In this document: piece by piece, positions 27,197 to 35,389 of the stretch
Layout: every line of letters starts with the position of its first letter
How positions within the stretch are numbered: position 1 is the stretch's first letter
Assembly: GCF_025165795.1 (NCBI RefSeq)
Contig: NZ_JAJAGO010000004.1
Span: 62,001 to 126,000 of the forward strand
Reading direction: 5' to 3'
From: Streptomyces gossypii
GTDB lineage: Bacteria > Actinomycetota > Actinomycetes > Streptomycetales > Streptomycetaceae
DNA: 64,000 bases
Notes under the pieces: model-generated
Seen by the model: the letters and a program-made list of their open reading frames with translations, nothing else
What the model was told of the DNA's origin: nothing
Databases searched by the model: none
Made by a program: the position numbers and the translations under genes

Positions 27197-28486
27197 TCAA
27201 CAGGCGCGGTCCGTAGTGCGGAGCACACTGCGGACGCGGAGCCAGGTGGCTGCCGCCTTGCAGGCGGAGCCGAGGCAGAGGCCCCAGGCCGCGCCCAGTA
27301 CGCCGCCCCAGGCGTAGCCCACCAGCAGGGCGCAGACGGAGAGCGCGGAGAAGACCAGCTGGAGGGGGAGCGTGGTGCGGGGGCGCAGCACGCGGAGGGT
27401 GAGGAGGCCGCAGGTGCCCAGGGCCATCACCGCGTACTGGCTGCCGGTGGCGGGCAGCAGGGCGGAGGCCGCCGTCCAGGTGTCACCCAGCAGCATGCGG
27501 CCGAAGCGGTCCGGGAGCAGGATGAGTACGGTCGCCCACAGGGCGGCGACGGCGGCCAGCACGCCGCCTGCCACCGCGGCGGTGCGGGCCGTACGGCGGT
27601 GGTCGCCGCCGCGGCGGTTCAGCAGCGGCGGGCCGAAGCCGGTCGCGGCGTTGTAGAGCACGTTCATCGGGCCGAACAGCGTGGTCGCGCCGCGCAGCGC
27701 GCCGACCGCCAGCGGGGTGGCCCACAAACCCAGTCCGATGACGGCGAGTTGGGTCCCGGCGTTGCCGACGGCGAACTCGACCGCGAAGCGTCCCCCGAGG
27801 TGCCCCCGGCGCAGGTAGCGCCGCGTCCCCGGCAGCGCGCCGCCCGACTGCGCGCGGCAGCCGCCCCGTACCAGCGGTGCCAGGAGGGCCAGCCCGAGGG
27901 CCAGGGCGGGCAGCGCCGACACGCCCCAGACCAGCACCAGCCGGTCCGCGCCCGCGCCGTGCGGCTGCACTGCCAGCAACGGCAGGGCGGCGGCGAGCCG
28001 CAGCAGGTCGGACGCGAGGGCCCGGTGCGGCGCACCGAGGGTGGAGAAGGCGTAGCGCAGGCAGTCCTGGGTGAGTACCAGGGGCAGTACGGCGGCCAGC
28101 GCCGCCAGCCCCGGGGCGAGTTCGCCGCGCAGTCCGGTGGTGAGCCACAGGGGCAGGAGAGCGAGGGCGCCCAGAGCGGAGGACGCGCAGCCGGTGAAGG
28201 CGACGGCGGACCGGCAGGCGGCGCGCACCTGCTGCGGCTCGCCTCGCTCCAGCACCAGCGCCTGGCCGACGTACGCCACGAACAGTCCGAGTGCCAGCGC
28301 GAAGACGGTGTAGACGACGGAGAAGACGGCGAACCCGGCGGCGGTGGACTGCCGGGCGGCGACCACCAGCACCGCGATGTTGGTGAGCGCCGCCACCCCC
28401 TGGTCCGCGACGGAGCAGAGCACGGCGGTGCGCGCCCGCAGCGGGGTCGGATCGGCTGGTGCCGCTTCAGGCATGGTTTGCCCCAT
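27197..28486 (-). CDS. Wzx-like polysaccharide flippase
   Basis: 429 aa from ATG 28486 (ATG 28474 also possible). About 12 hydrophobic helices with short loops, in the MOP/MATE-type polysaccharide exporter layout. It would flip the lipid-linked repeat unit made by the glycosyltransferases here to the outer face for the Wzy-like polymerase. Flippases vary greatly in sequence, so the call leans on topology and location. It is separated from the Wzz gene by 153 bp that contain repeat copy B. Confidence 0.78.
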   Translation of the reverse strand: MGQTMPEAAPADPTPLRARTAVLCSVADQGVAALTNIAVLVVAARQSTAAGFAVFSVVYTVFALALGLFVAYVGQALVLERGEPQQVRAACRSAVAFTGCASSALGALALLPLWLTTGLRGELAPGLAALAAVLPLVLTQDCLRYAFSTLGAPHRALASDLLRLAAALPLLAVQPHGAGADRLVLVWGVSALPALALGLALLAPLVRGGCRAQSGGALPGTRRYLRRGHLGGRFAVEFAVGNAGTQLAVIGLGLWATPLAVGALRGATTLFGPMNVLYNAATGFGPPLLNRRGGDHRRTARTAAVAGGVLAAVAALWATVLILLPDRFGRMLLGDTWTAASALLPATGSQYAVMALGTCGLLTLRVLRPRTTLPLQLVFSALSVCALLVGYAWGGVLGAAWGLCLGSACKAAATWLRVRSVLRTTDRAC

Positions 28487-28499
28487 AGCGAGGCGTCCT

Positions 28500-28623
28500 G
28501 GTGCGGTCAGGCGCAAGGCGCCTGACCGGCCTCGTAGTGGGCCTGCTCGGCCGATCGGGCAACGCGGCGCATGGCCGTGCCAGGGCGGCGAGGGGGGTGA
28601 ACCTTGCCTGACGCGGCACCGGC
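28500..28623. repeat. Degenerate ~120-bp inverted-repeat element, copy B
   Basis: The left end GGTGCGGTCAGGCGCAAGG (28500) and right end CCTTGCCTGACGCGGCACC (about 28602-28620) are imperfect inverted repeats. The interior aligns with copies A and C: GCAAGGCG at 28513 and CGGGCAACGCGGC at 28555, with ATGGCCGT after it as in copy A (position 4946). It lies in the gap between the Wzx and Wzz genes. Confidence 0.55.
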
Positions 28624-28639
28624 TCGTGGAGCTGCGCGG

Positions 28640-30433
28640 TCACGGGCGCGGGGTGGGCTCTTCGAGGTCGGCGGGGTCGACGATGCGCAGTCCGACGGTC
28701 TCGGAGCCGATGTCGCGGTGCGGTACCGGCGCGCGGTCCCATCCCGGTGGGCGCCCGCCGGCCGGCTCGTCGGCTGCCGGAGGCGGTTCGGAGCCGCGCT
28801 GGGAGCGCTTGGAGCCTTTGCGGCCCTTGCCGCCGCTGTCCTTGGCCTCCGCGTTGCCGTGGGAGTGGAGCACCGCGCCGAGCAGCACGCCCCCGGCGCC
28901 GACGATCAGTTCTCTTATACGGCTGAGGTCGTCCCGCCGTACGTCGCTGGGGTCGCAGACGACGAGCACGCCGTCGACCCGGTCGGTCAGCGCGATGGCG
29001 TCGGCGTAGGAGAGGACCGCGGGGGCGAGGACGACGACCACCGCGTTGCGGGCGTCGGCCTGGCTTATCAGCTGCGTCGCGGCCGAAGAGGTCAGCGCAC
29101 GCGGCACGTTGCGCACCCGGCGGCCGGGGACGAGGTCGAAGACACCGGACTCGCCGGCGTCGATGGGCACCCGCCGCCCCGTGGGCCAGCCTCCGGTGCC
29201 CTGCTCGGGCGCCCGCGCCCAGCCGGGCCGTACACCGTCCGCGTGGTGCAACTGCTCGGTCAGGGTGGGGGTGCGCAGGTCGGCCTCGATCAGCAGCACG
29301 TCCTTGCCCATCTCGGCGAAGGAGGCGGAGAGGTTGACGGAGGCGGCCAGTGCCGTCTCGATGGTGCCGCGCGGGGCGACGACCAGCAGCCTGCGGCGCT
29401 GGGCGAACTGTTCGTCGTAGGCGAGCCGGAAGGCGACGGACCGGTACTCCTCGGCGAGCCGCCCCTCCGCGAGCAGCACGCCCGGGTGTCCGCGCCTGCC
29501 GCGGGGCAGTGTGCCCAGCACGGGTGCGCGCAGTGCGCGTACGACGTCGCCGGAGGAGCGGACCGTCGGGTCGAAGACCAGGCGGACCCAGGCGGCGAGC
29601 AGTCCGATGCCGATGCCGACGGCGGCGCCGAGTCCGAGCAGCAGGGCCAGGCCCGGTCCGGTGGGTGAGGCGGGCGGGGTGGCGGCGGAGACGACGGTGC
29701 CGGGTGTGGTGTCGAGCGCTTCGAGCTTGCTGATGTTGCTGTCGATGTCGGCGATGCGGCCGAGGAGGGAGGAGTGGGAGGAGACGGAGGCGTCCAGGAC
29801 GCGTCCGTCGGGCAGTTCCCTGATCTCGGCGGCCAGCCGGTTCCGTTCCTCGACCAGCGGTGCCCGCTGCTCCTCGTAGGCGACGACAGTGTTGACGATG
29901 AGCCGGTCGGTGTCCTTCTGCCGGTGGTCCAGGTATGCCTGGGCGAAGGCGTTGGCCCGCTTGGCCGCCGTTTTCGGTGTGCCGGCGGTGTAGGCGAAGC
30001 GCAGCACCACGGTGTTCGGCGGATTGGTGACCTGGAGGTCGCGGGAGAGGGGGACGGCGCGGGTCGGGACGCCCAGTTCCTTGGCGGCGCGTTCGGCGAC
30101 GACGCGGCTGAGCGCGGTGCGGCGTTCCGATCCCATGCTGATCTCGGCCCTGGAGCCGCCGGAGTCGCCGAGGGGGTCGGCGGTCGTCGCCCGCAGGGTG
30201 ACCTCGGTGGAGGCGGCGTAGGAGTCGCCGCCGGAGACGCCGAGCCAGCCGCCGCCGAGCAGACCCGTCAGCAGCCCCAGGACGATGAGCGTCCGGTAGC
30301 GCAGCAGTTGCCGGAACTGCTCGCGCAGCAGGTCCGGTTCCTCGTACGCGGAGGAGGTCCGGCCGTCCTCGCGCGTGCCGCTCCCGGTGCCGGGCCCGGC
30401 TCCGGCGCCTCCTCCACTTCCGCCGTCCCTCAT
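28640..30433 (-). CDS. Wzz / BY-kinase-like chain-length protein with degenerate P-loop
   Basis: 597 aa. A Wzz domain lies between two membrane helices (about 49-67 and 259-283) with an extracytoplasmic coiled region between. The cytoplasmic part follows the bacterial tyrosine kinase layout (EEYRSVAFRLAYDEQF, then Walker A' LIEADLRTP at 381-389). The Walker A position reads APRGTIETA (353-361), lacking the GKS/T needed for ATP binding, and no Tyr-rich tail is present. It is therefore probably a regulator of chain length rather than an active kinase. ATG overlaps the stop of the GT4 gene (ATGA). Confidence 0.85.
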   Translation of the reverse strand: MRDGGSGGGAGAGPGTGSGTREDGRTSSAYEEPDLLREQFRQLLRYRTLIVLGLLTGLLGGGWLGVSGGDSYAASTEVTLRATTADPLGDSGGSRAEISMGSERRTALSRVVAERAAKELGVPTRAVPLSRDLQVTNPPNTVVLRFAYTAGTPKTAAKRANAFAQAYLDHRQKDTDRLIVNTVVAYEEQRAPLVEERNRLAAEIRELPDGRVLDASVSSHSSLLGRIADIDSNISKLEALDTTPGTVVSAATPPASPTGPGLALLLGLGAAVGIGIGLLAAWVRLVFDPTVRSSGDVVRALRAPVLGTLPRGRRGHPGVLLAEGRLAEEYRSVAFRLAYDEQFAQRRRLLVVAPRGTIETALAASVNLSASFAEMGKDVLLIEADLRTPTLTEQLHHADGVRPGWARAPEQGTGGWPTGRRVPIDAGESGVFDLVPGRRVRNVPRALTSSAATQLISQADARNAVVVVLAPAVLSYADAIALTDRVDGVLVVCDPSDVRRDDLSRIRELIVGAGGVLLGAVLHSHGNAEAKDSGGKGRKGSKRSQRGSEPPPAADEPAGGRPPGWDRAPVPHRDIGSETVGLRIVDPADLEEPTPRP

Positions 30434-31689
30434 GCTGTGGCCCCCCTCTGCCCGGTGTGCTCCGCCAGTGCCTCGTCCAGCAGTCCGGTGATCCGCGCGA
30501 GCCCGGCCCGGCGGCCGAGACGGGACTCCGCGTAGGCGGGCCCCCGGGCCCCCAGGGCGTCGGCGGCGGCCGGGTCGGCGGACAGCGCGCGGATCGCGCC
30601 GGCCAGTGCCGACGGGTCCTCCGGTGCCACGAGTCTGCCCGCACCGGAGCGCCGTATCTCCTGCGCGGTGCCGCCGCTCTCGGCGACGGCGGCGACGACG
30701 GGACGGCCCGCCGCGAAATAGGAGGTGAGCTTGGAGGGCACGCTCATGTCGAGTACGGCGGCGCGCTGGGTGACGGCCAACACGTCGGCGGCGGCGAGGA
30801 CATCGGGGAAGTCGGCCTCGTCGGCGGGGGGCAGGAACTGCACGTTGGCGAGCCCGGCGGCGAGCGTGCGCAGCCTGCGGTGCTGGTTGCCGTCACCCAT
30901 GAGCACGATGCGCAGTCCCGGGTCGAGCCTGGCGGTCTCGATCAGCACGTCGAGCCCCTGTTTGAGGCCCATGTTGCCGGAGTGCAGGACGACGGTGCGG
31001 TCCCCGGTCCAGCCGAGGCGCTGGCGGGTCTGCGCGCGTGGGGCCGAAGGGGCGGCGACATGCGACCAGTTGGGCACCAGTCTGACCCGCTCGCTCGGTA
31101 CGCCCATGGCGGCGACCTTGTCGACGAAGCTCTCGTGGATGACTCCGACCAGGGTGGCGGCGCGCAGCACCCGGCGCTCGACCGCCGCGGCGGCGTGGGC
31201 GGCACGGTCGCCGCCCCGGATTCCGCTCTGGGCTGCGGCGGCGCCCATCAAGTCCTGGACGACGGGCACGAAGGGCACCCGGTGGCGCCGGGCGAGCCGG
31301 GCGGCGAGCACGCCGCCCGCGAGACTGGGCAGTTGGGCCACCACGGCGTGCGGCGGGCCGCCGGTGCGGGGCGGTACCAGGAGGCCGTGCCCGAGAATTG
31401 ACGCCTCGTAGAGCGCGCGGCGCAGTGCGGTCTGCCGGGGCGGAACGGTGTGCCGTCTGCGGTGCACCCGTACGCCGGCGCGCAGTTCGGCCGTCCGCCA
31501 GTTGCCCCGGTAGGCGGGGTCGACGCGCCAGGAGGGATAGTGCGGCATGCCGGTGAGGACATGCATCTCGGTCTCCGGGTCGGCCGCCCAGTGTTCGGCG
31601 ATCTGAGTCGCGTACGGGCCGATTCCGGCCTGCTCCGGTGCGTAGTTCGTGGAAACCAGCAGTAATCGCCGTACCGGCAGCGCACCCAC
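30430..31689 (-). CDS. Glycosyltransferase family 4 (WbuB-like)
   Basis: 419 aa from GTG 31689. NYAPEQAGIGPYATQIAEHW, then MPHYPSW, are typical of WbuB/WcaI-type enzymes. The C-terminal half has VVLHSGNMGLKQGLDVLIE and DMSVPSKLTSYFAAGRPVV. A sugar transferase for the repeat unit; specificity unknown. First gene of a reverse-strand pair with the Wzz gene. Its start faces the cytidylyltransferase gene across a 195-bp promoter region. Confidence 0.9.
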   Translation of the reverse strand: MGALPVRRLLLVSTNYAPEQAGIGPYATQIAEHWAADPETEMHVLTGMPHYPSWRVDPAYRGNWRTAELRAGVRVHRRRHTVPPRQTALRRALYEASILGHGLLVPPRTGGPPHAVVAQLPSLAGGVLAARLARRHRVPFVPVVQDLMGAAAAQSGIRGGDRAAHAAAAVERRVLRAATLVGVIHESFVDKVAAMGVPSERVRLVPNWSHVAAPSAPRAQTRQRLGWTGDRTVVLHSGNMGLKQGLDVLIETARLDPGLRIVLMGDGNQHRRLRTLAAGLANVQFLPPADEADFPDVLAAADVLAVTQRAAVLDMSVPSKLTSYFAAGRPVVAAVAESGGTAQEIRRSGAGRLVAPEDPSALAGAIRALSADPAAADALGARGPAYAESRLGRRAGLARITGLLDEALAEHTGQRGATA

Positions 31690-31884
31690 GCGCGGTCCCC
31701 CCTCAATATCCCCCGATGGCGCACCTTACGTCCTGGTGCAGGATAGTGAGTGGTTACCGGCACATCGTCCACACAAGCTACCCCCATCCTCTCCGGGTTG
31801 TGGTTGGATCGGCGCCATCTGCGGCGTCGGCCGGGCCGGGGCCGGGGTCCACCGTGTTCGCCGAGTTCCGTGGGGGGATCGCGA

Positions 31885-32364
31885 ATGAGTCAGACCGTGG
31901 GTTACGCGCCGGGGGCGTACGACCTCTTCCATGTGGGGCATCTGAATCTGCTGCGCCACGCCCGCGACCGGTGCGACTACCTGGTCGCCGGTGTGGTGTC
32001 CGATGAGATGGCGGCCCGCGCCAAGGGGCGTCAGCCGGTGGTACCGCTGGTGGAGCGGCTGGAGATCGTGCGCAGCATCCGCTTCGTGGACGCCGCGTTC
32101 GTGGAGACAGTGCCGGACAAGCTGGACACCTGGCAGCAGATACGTTTCGACCTGCTCTTCAAGGGCGACGACTGGCGCGGGACGGCCAAGGGCGACCGAT
32201 TAGAGGCGGATTTCCGCACCGTCGGTGTGGAGATCGTCTACTTCCCGTACACCATGCACACCTCCAGCACCCAGCTGCGGCGCGCGCTGGACGCGCTGGA
32301 CGGACGCACGGCGGCGTCGCGCGTCAGCCCGCGTTCGGGGCGGACAGCTCCCGGAACCACTTGA
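31885..32364 (+). CDS. Glycerol-3-phosphate cytidylyltransferase-like nucleotidyltransferase
   Basis: 159 aa. HVGH at residues 16-19 is the nucleotide-binding HxGH. LFKGDDWRG and MHTSSTQLRR correspond to the conserved KGDDW and the ISTT-type motif of TagD-like enzymes. It should make a CDP- (or ADP-) activated polyol or alcohol phosphate. The convergent neighbour is a CDP-alcohol phosphotransferase, a logical user of the product, so the polysaccharide may carry a polyol phosphate. Its 3' end overlaps that gene by 41 bp. Confidence 0.87.
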   Translation: MSQTVGYAPGAYDLFHVGHLNLLRHARDRCDYLVAGVVSDEMAARAKGRQPVVPLVERLEIVRSIRFVDAAFVETVPDKLDTWQQIRFDLLFKGDDWRGTAKGDRLEADFRTVGVEIVYFPYTMHTSSTQLRRALDALDGRTAASRVSPRSGRTAPGTT

Positions 32365-33088
32365 CCAGGAAGGCGACGAGGAACAGCGCGTGGGCGGCGA
32401 AGAAGGCCGCGTAGCCGCCGAGGAAGGCCCGCTCGCTGCCCAGCAGCAGGAAGACGGCACAGAAGACGCCGTAGTCGACGGGCAGCAGGGCGACGGCGCG
32501 GAGCCGGGACGGCGGCGGTACGGCGGGCCGGGTCGGCGGCGCGGCAGCGCCCTGCCCCGCCGGCCCGCGCGGCTTCAGCTTGTCGGTGAGCAGACCGCCG
32601 AAGAAGATCAGCACCGCGGCGAACTGGAACGCGAGCGGCAGCAGCAGCCAGCCGGAGGAGGGCAGTTCGAAGAACCGGTGGAAGGAGACGAGCACCGCCG
32701 CGTGCAACGCGGTGATCTTGGCGCAGTCCACCACATGGTCCAGCCACTCCCCCGCCGCGCTGCTCTCGCCGCGCAGCCGGGCCAGTTGCCCGTCCGCGGA
32801 GTCGAAGGCGAAACCGACGGCGAGCGCGGCCCACACGCCCAGGGCGAGCGGCCAGGACGGGGAGAAGAGGGCGAGCGCGGCGATTCCGGCGAAGCTGCAC
32901 ACCGCGCTGATCAGCGTTACCTGGTTCGGGGTGAGCCGCAGCGGATAGGCACCCGCCGCCAGCACACGACCGGCGGGCCGGTTGAGATGGCGCGAGTAGA
33001 GCGACACTCCCTTCGCCGTCTTCTGCGCCCCGCGCAGTTCACGCATCGCCGTGCGGAACTGCCGCCGGTATTCCCCCCGGTGCGTCAC
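32324..33088 (-). CDS. CDP-alcohol phosphatidyltransferase family membrane enzyme
   Basis: 254 aa from GTG 33088, chosen for the GGGGG site just upstream; the frame stays open far upstream. The family signature D-x2-DG-x2-AR-x8-9-G-x3-D-x3-D is complete (FDSADGQLARLRG, then GEWLDHVVD). About six membrane helices. It moves a phospho-alcohol or phospho-sugar from a CDP donor to an acceptor. It lacks a typical phospholipid-synthesis neighbourhood and sits beside a cytidylyltransferase and GT genes, which fits polysaccharide decoration or lipid anchor synthesis. Confidence 0.88.
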   Translation of the reverse strand: MTHRGEYRRQFRTAMRELRGAQKTAKGVSLYSRHLNRPAGRVLAAGAYPLRLTPNQVTLISAVCSFAGIAALALFSPSWPLALGVWAALAVGFAFDSADGQLARLRGESSAAGEWLDHVVDCAKITALHAAVLVSFHRFFELPSSGWLLLPLAFQFAAVLIFFGGLLTDKLKPRGPAGQGAAAPPTRPAVPPPSRLRAVALLPVDYGVFCAVFLLLGSERAFLGGYAAFFAAHALFLVAFLVKWFRELSAPNAG

Positions 33089-33221
33089 CGAATCCCCCTG
33101 ACATCCACCCCGATCCGCCGCATGATCCCATACCGCCCCGCCTCGCCGGGTCCCGCCCTTCGCGGGCTTCCGGGCAGCGGTAGGGTTTCGAAGCCTGGAA
33201 TGCCTTGTGGGAGGACGCAGG

Positions 33222-34190
33222 ATGAGAGCCCGGTTGCTGACGGCGACGACCCTCGCGACGGTGCTGGCCACGACGCTGTCGGGGTGCCTCACCGTGCACG
33301 GCGAGACGGCCGTGGTCCCCGCCGTCGGCAAGTCCGAGGCGAAGAAGGTCCTCGAGAAGTTCGCCAAGACGCACAACAAGTCGAACAAGAACCAGGACGC
33401 GAAGCTCAACGCCACCATCGAGGGGGGTGCGCTCGGCGCGATCGACCAGGCGGGTCTGAAGGCCCGCAGGGAGGTCGACGGGGCGGAGAACAAGGACTTC
33501 AAGCCGCTCGAGCTGACCGACCCGCGCTTCCTCATACCCCAGCAGGCGGGCTGGCCGAAGTCCTTCGTCGCCGACACCGAGAGCAACCTCAGCCGCGGCG
33601 GACGCTGGCTGCTGGTCTTCCAGCGCAACAGCGTCGACGCGGACTGGAAGGCGACCTATCTCGGGGTGGTCCCGGACGGTGACATGCCGAAGTTCGCCAC
33701 CGACGAGGACGGTTACGCCGAGGAGGTGCCGGACACCTCCGGCTCGAAGCTGGCGGTCCCGCCCAGCAAGCTCAGCGCAGAGTACGTGCGCTACCTACAG
33801 GAGGGCGAGGGCGACTTCGCGCCCGGCCCGCACACCGACGCATGGCGCGACCAGCGGGAGAAGGCGGCGAAGCAGTCGGGCGTCCGCAGCGAGTGGGCCG
33901 ATCTCGCCGCCAAGCCGCCGCAGTTCGCACCCTTCGGGCTGCGGACCGAGGGCGGCGGCGCGCTCGTCTTCTTCGCCTCGCACCACCAGAAGAAGCAGAC
34001 AGTCGCCAAGGGGTACTCACCCAATGTCAAGGACCCGTACGTCAAGGCGCTGATGACCGGGACGCCGAAGCAGTCGATCACCTATGTGCGGGTCTCGGGG
34101 CAGGCGGTGACGGTGCCCACCGCGAAGGAGGGCGGCGACGTCGCCTTCGTCAGCCGGATCACCGGTCTGATCAGCGCCCGCGGCGAGTGA
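33222..34190 (+). CDS. Lipoprotein of unknown function
   Basis: 322 aa from ATG 33222 with GGAGG eight bases upstream. Short signal ending in the lipobox LSGC, lipidated Cys22. The rest is a soluble domain of mixed charge (RGGRWLLVFQRNSVDADWKA; late TYVRVSGQAVTVPTAKEGGD) resembling uncharacterised Streptomyces lipoproteins. Divergent from the CDP-alcohol transferase gene with 133 bp between the starts; probably monocistronic. Confidence 0.87.
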   Translation: MRARLLTATTLATVLATTLSGCLTVHGETAVVPAVGKSEAKKVLEKFAKTHNKSNKNQDAKLNATIEGGALGAIDQAGLKARREVDGAENKDFKPLELTDPRFLIPQQAGWPKSFVADTESNLSRGGRWLLVFQRNSVDADWKATYLGVVPDGDMPKFATDEDGYAEEVPDTSGSKLAVPPSKLSAEYVRYLQEGEGDFAPGPHTDAWRDQREKAAKQSGVRSEWADLAAKPPQFAPFGLRTEGGGALVFFASHHQKKQTVAKGYSPNVKDPYVKALMTGTPKQSITYVRVSGQAVTVPTAKEGGDVAFVSRITGLISARGE

Positions 34191-34206
34191 GCCGGCTGGC
34201 GCGGCC

Positions 34207-34944
34207 CTAGCGGGCGGGCCAGGGAGCCACGGTGTCCTGGTCCGGCTGCTCCCCCGCGTACACCGCGCAGGCATCCGTCAGGGGCTCCAGCAAGGTCAGC
34301 GGCTCGGGCAGTACGGCGCCCGGCACCGGCGGCCGTACCCAGCGCACCAGCGCCTCCGGCGCGTCGCCCGGCAGCCTCGCGGGCGGGACGAGTACATAGC
34401 TGCCCCGGCAGTGCCAGCGCAGCCCCGGATGCTCGTCCATCGTCTCCGGGTGGCAGTCCAGCTCACACGGCCACCACTCGTCCTCGTCCTCCGGCGTGCC
34501 CCGGGTGGCGGTGAAGAAGAGCATCCGGTCGCCGCCGGAGACGGCGACCGGCCCCGTGCCGGTGCCCTCGTCGTCGAACCGCTCCAGCGCCATCCGCCCG
34601 GCCGGAACCGGTACGTCCAGTACGTCGTGGGTGCGGCCCGTGGCGGTGATGAAGTTGGCCTCGGGCTGGCCCTGTGCCCAGCGCGCGATCTGTTCGGGGT
34701 CGGTCGTCGCCTGGGTCTGCCAGGCGAAGGAGACCGGGTGCCGTCCGGGGGTCGGACAGCCGATGCGGACGCAGGAGCAGCCGTACCCCTCCGGATACGC
34801 GGCGGGTGCCAGGGGGAACCCCGCTCCGGCCGCCGTCAGCAGCAGATCCTCGCGGGCCTGCAGGTCGCCCGCCGTGGCACCGCCGCTCGCACCGCTGCCG
34901 CCGCGCCGCCGCAGCCACCGGGAGAGTCTGCCCTCGCGTTCCAT
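34207..34944 (-). CDS. Prim-pol (bifunctional DNA primase/polymerase N-terminal-like) protein
   Basis: 245 aa. Segments GFPLAPAAYPEGYGCSC, GRHPVSFAWQTQATTDPEQIARWAQ and NFITATGRTHDVLDVP match the N-terminal part of actinobacterial prim-pol-like proteins (the GKxP-type opening followed by the D-x-D-containing strand). Here the second strand reads DVLDVP, so the usual catalytic carboxylate pair is not clearly intact. There is no helicase domain as in phage or plasmid replicases, so a chromosomal house protein of unknown job is more likely. Convergent with the lipoprotein gene. Confidence 0.72.
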   Translation of the reverse strand: MEREGRLSRWLRRRGGSGASGGATAGDLQAREDLLLTAAGAGFPLAPAAYPEGYGCSCVRIGCPTPGRHPVSFAWQTQATTDPEQIARWAQGQPEANFITATGRTHDVLDVPVPAGRMALERFDDEGTGTGPVAVSGGDRMLFFTATRGTPEDEDEWWPCELDCHPETMDEHPGLRWHCRGSYVLVPPARLPGDAPEALVRWVRPPVPGAVLPEPLTLLEPLTDACAVYAGEQPDQDTVAPWPAR

Positions 34945-35389
34945 CTACCGCCTCACTCTCGCGACCGGGACCGTGAATCCTGATCCCCGGAGGCGGATCC
35001 CTCGCCCCCGGATATGTCGAGGGTACGCAGCGAGGCGGCAGTGCAGGACCGAATCCGGGTCACGATCAGCGATCACGGGCAATGATCACTCTCGGCGCTC
35101 GGGCTCGCGGGCGGCTCCCGCCGGTCGTGATCTCGTCCCCGGCGGGCCCCGGTCTCCGGTTGTGATCGGTCCTGACCGGTCCTGATCTCCGGTCGCCGAC
35201 CCGGGACCAGGCCGGTTCCCGCCCGCTCGCAGCTCGCCTCTCGTTCACCTTCCTCTTCTTCGCACGTCAGCCGCGCGGCGGCGTGCGAAGCGAGACGCTG
35301 GCCTTCTTTCCGTCCGAATCCCGGCGAACGGGCTCCGCACAGTGGACTATGGCCACGACAGTGCACGGCGACCCCGTGAGGAGCTCTCG
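34945..35389. other. 445-bp divergent intergenic region with a GATC cluster
   Basis: No gene-like ORF. Between about 34980 and 35190 there are eight GATC sites, mostly within TGATC or GATCA, and a tandem GGTCCTGAYC repeat at 35168-35187. The region separates the prim-pol gene (reverse) from the dimethylargininase gene (forward) and should contain both promoters. Confidence 0.5.

Noticed and set aside
34207-34944. Prim-pol-like protein as evidence of an integrated plasmid
   Set aside because: No integrase, excisionase, repeat-flanked att site, tRNA or transfer genes are near; the gene stands alone.
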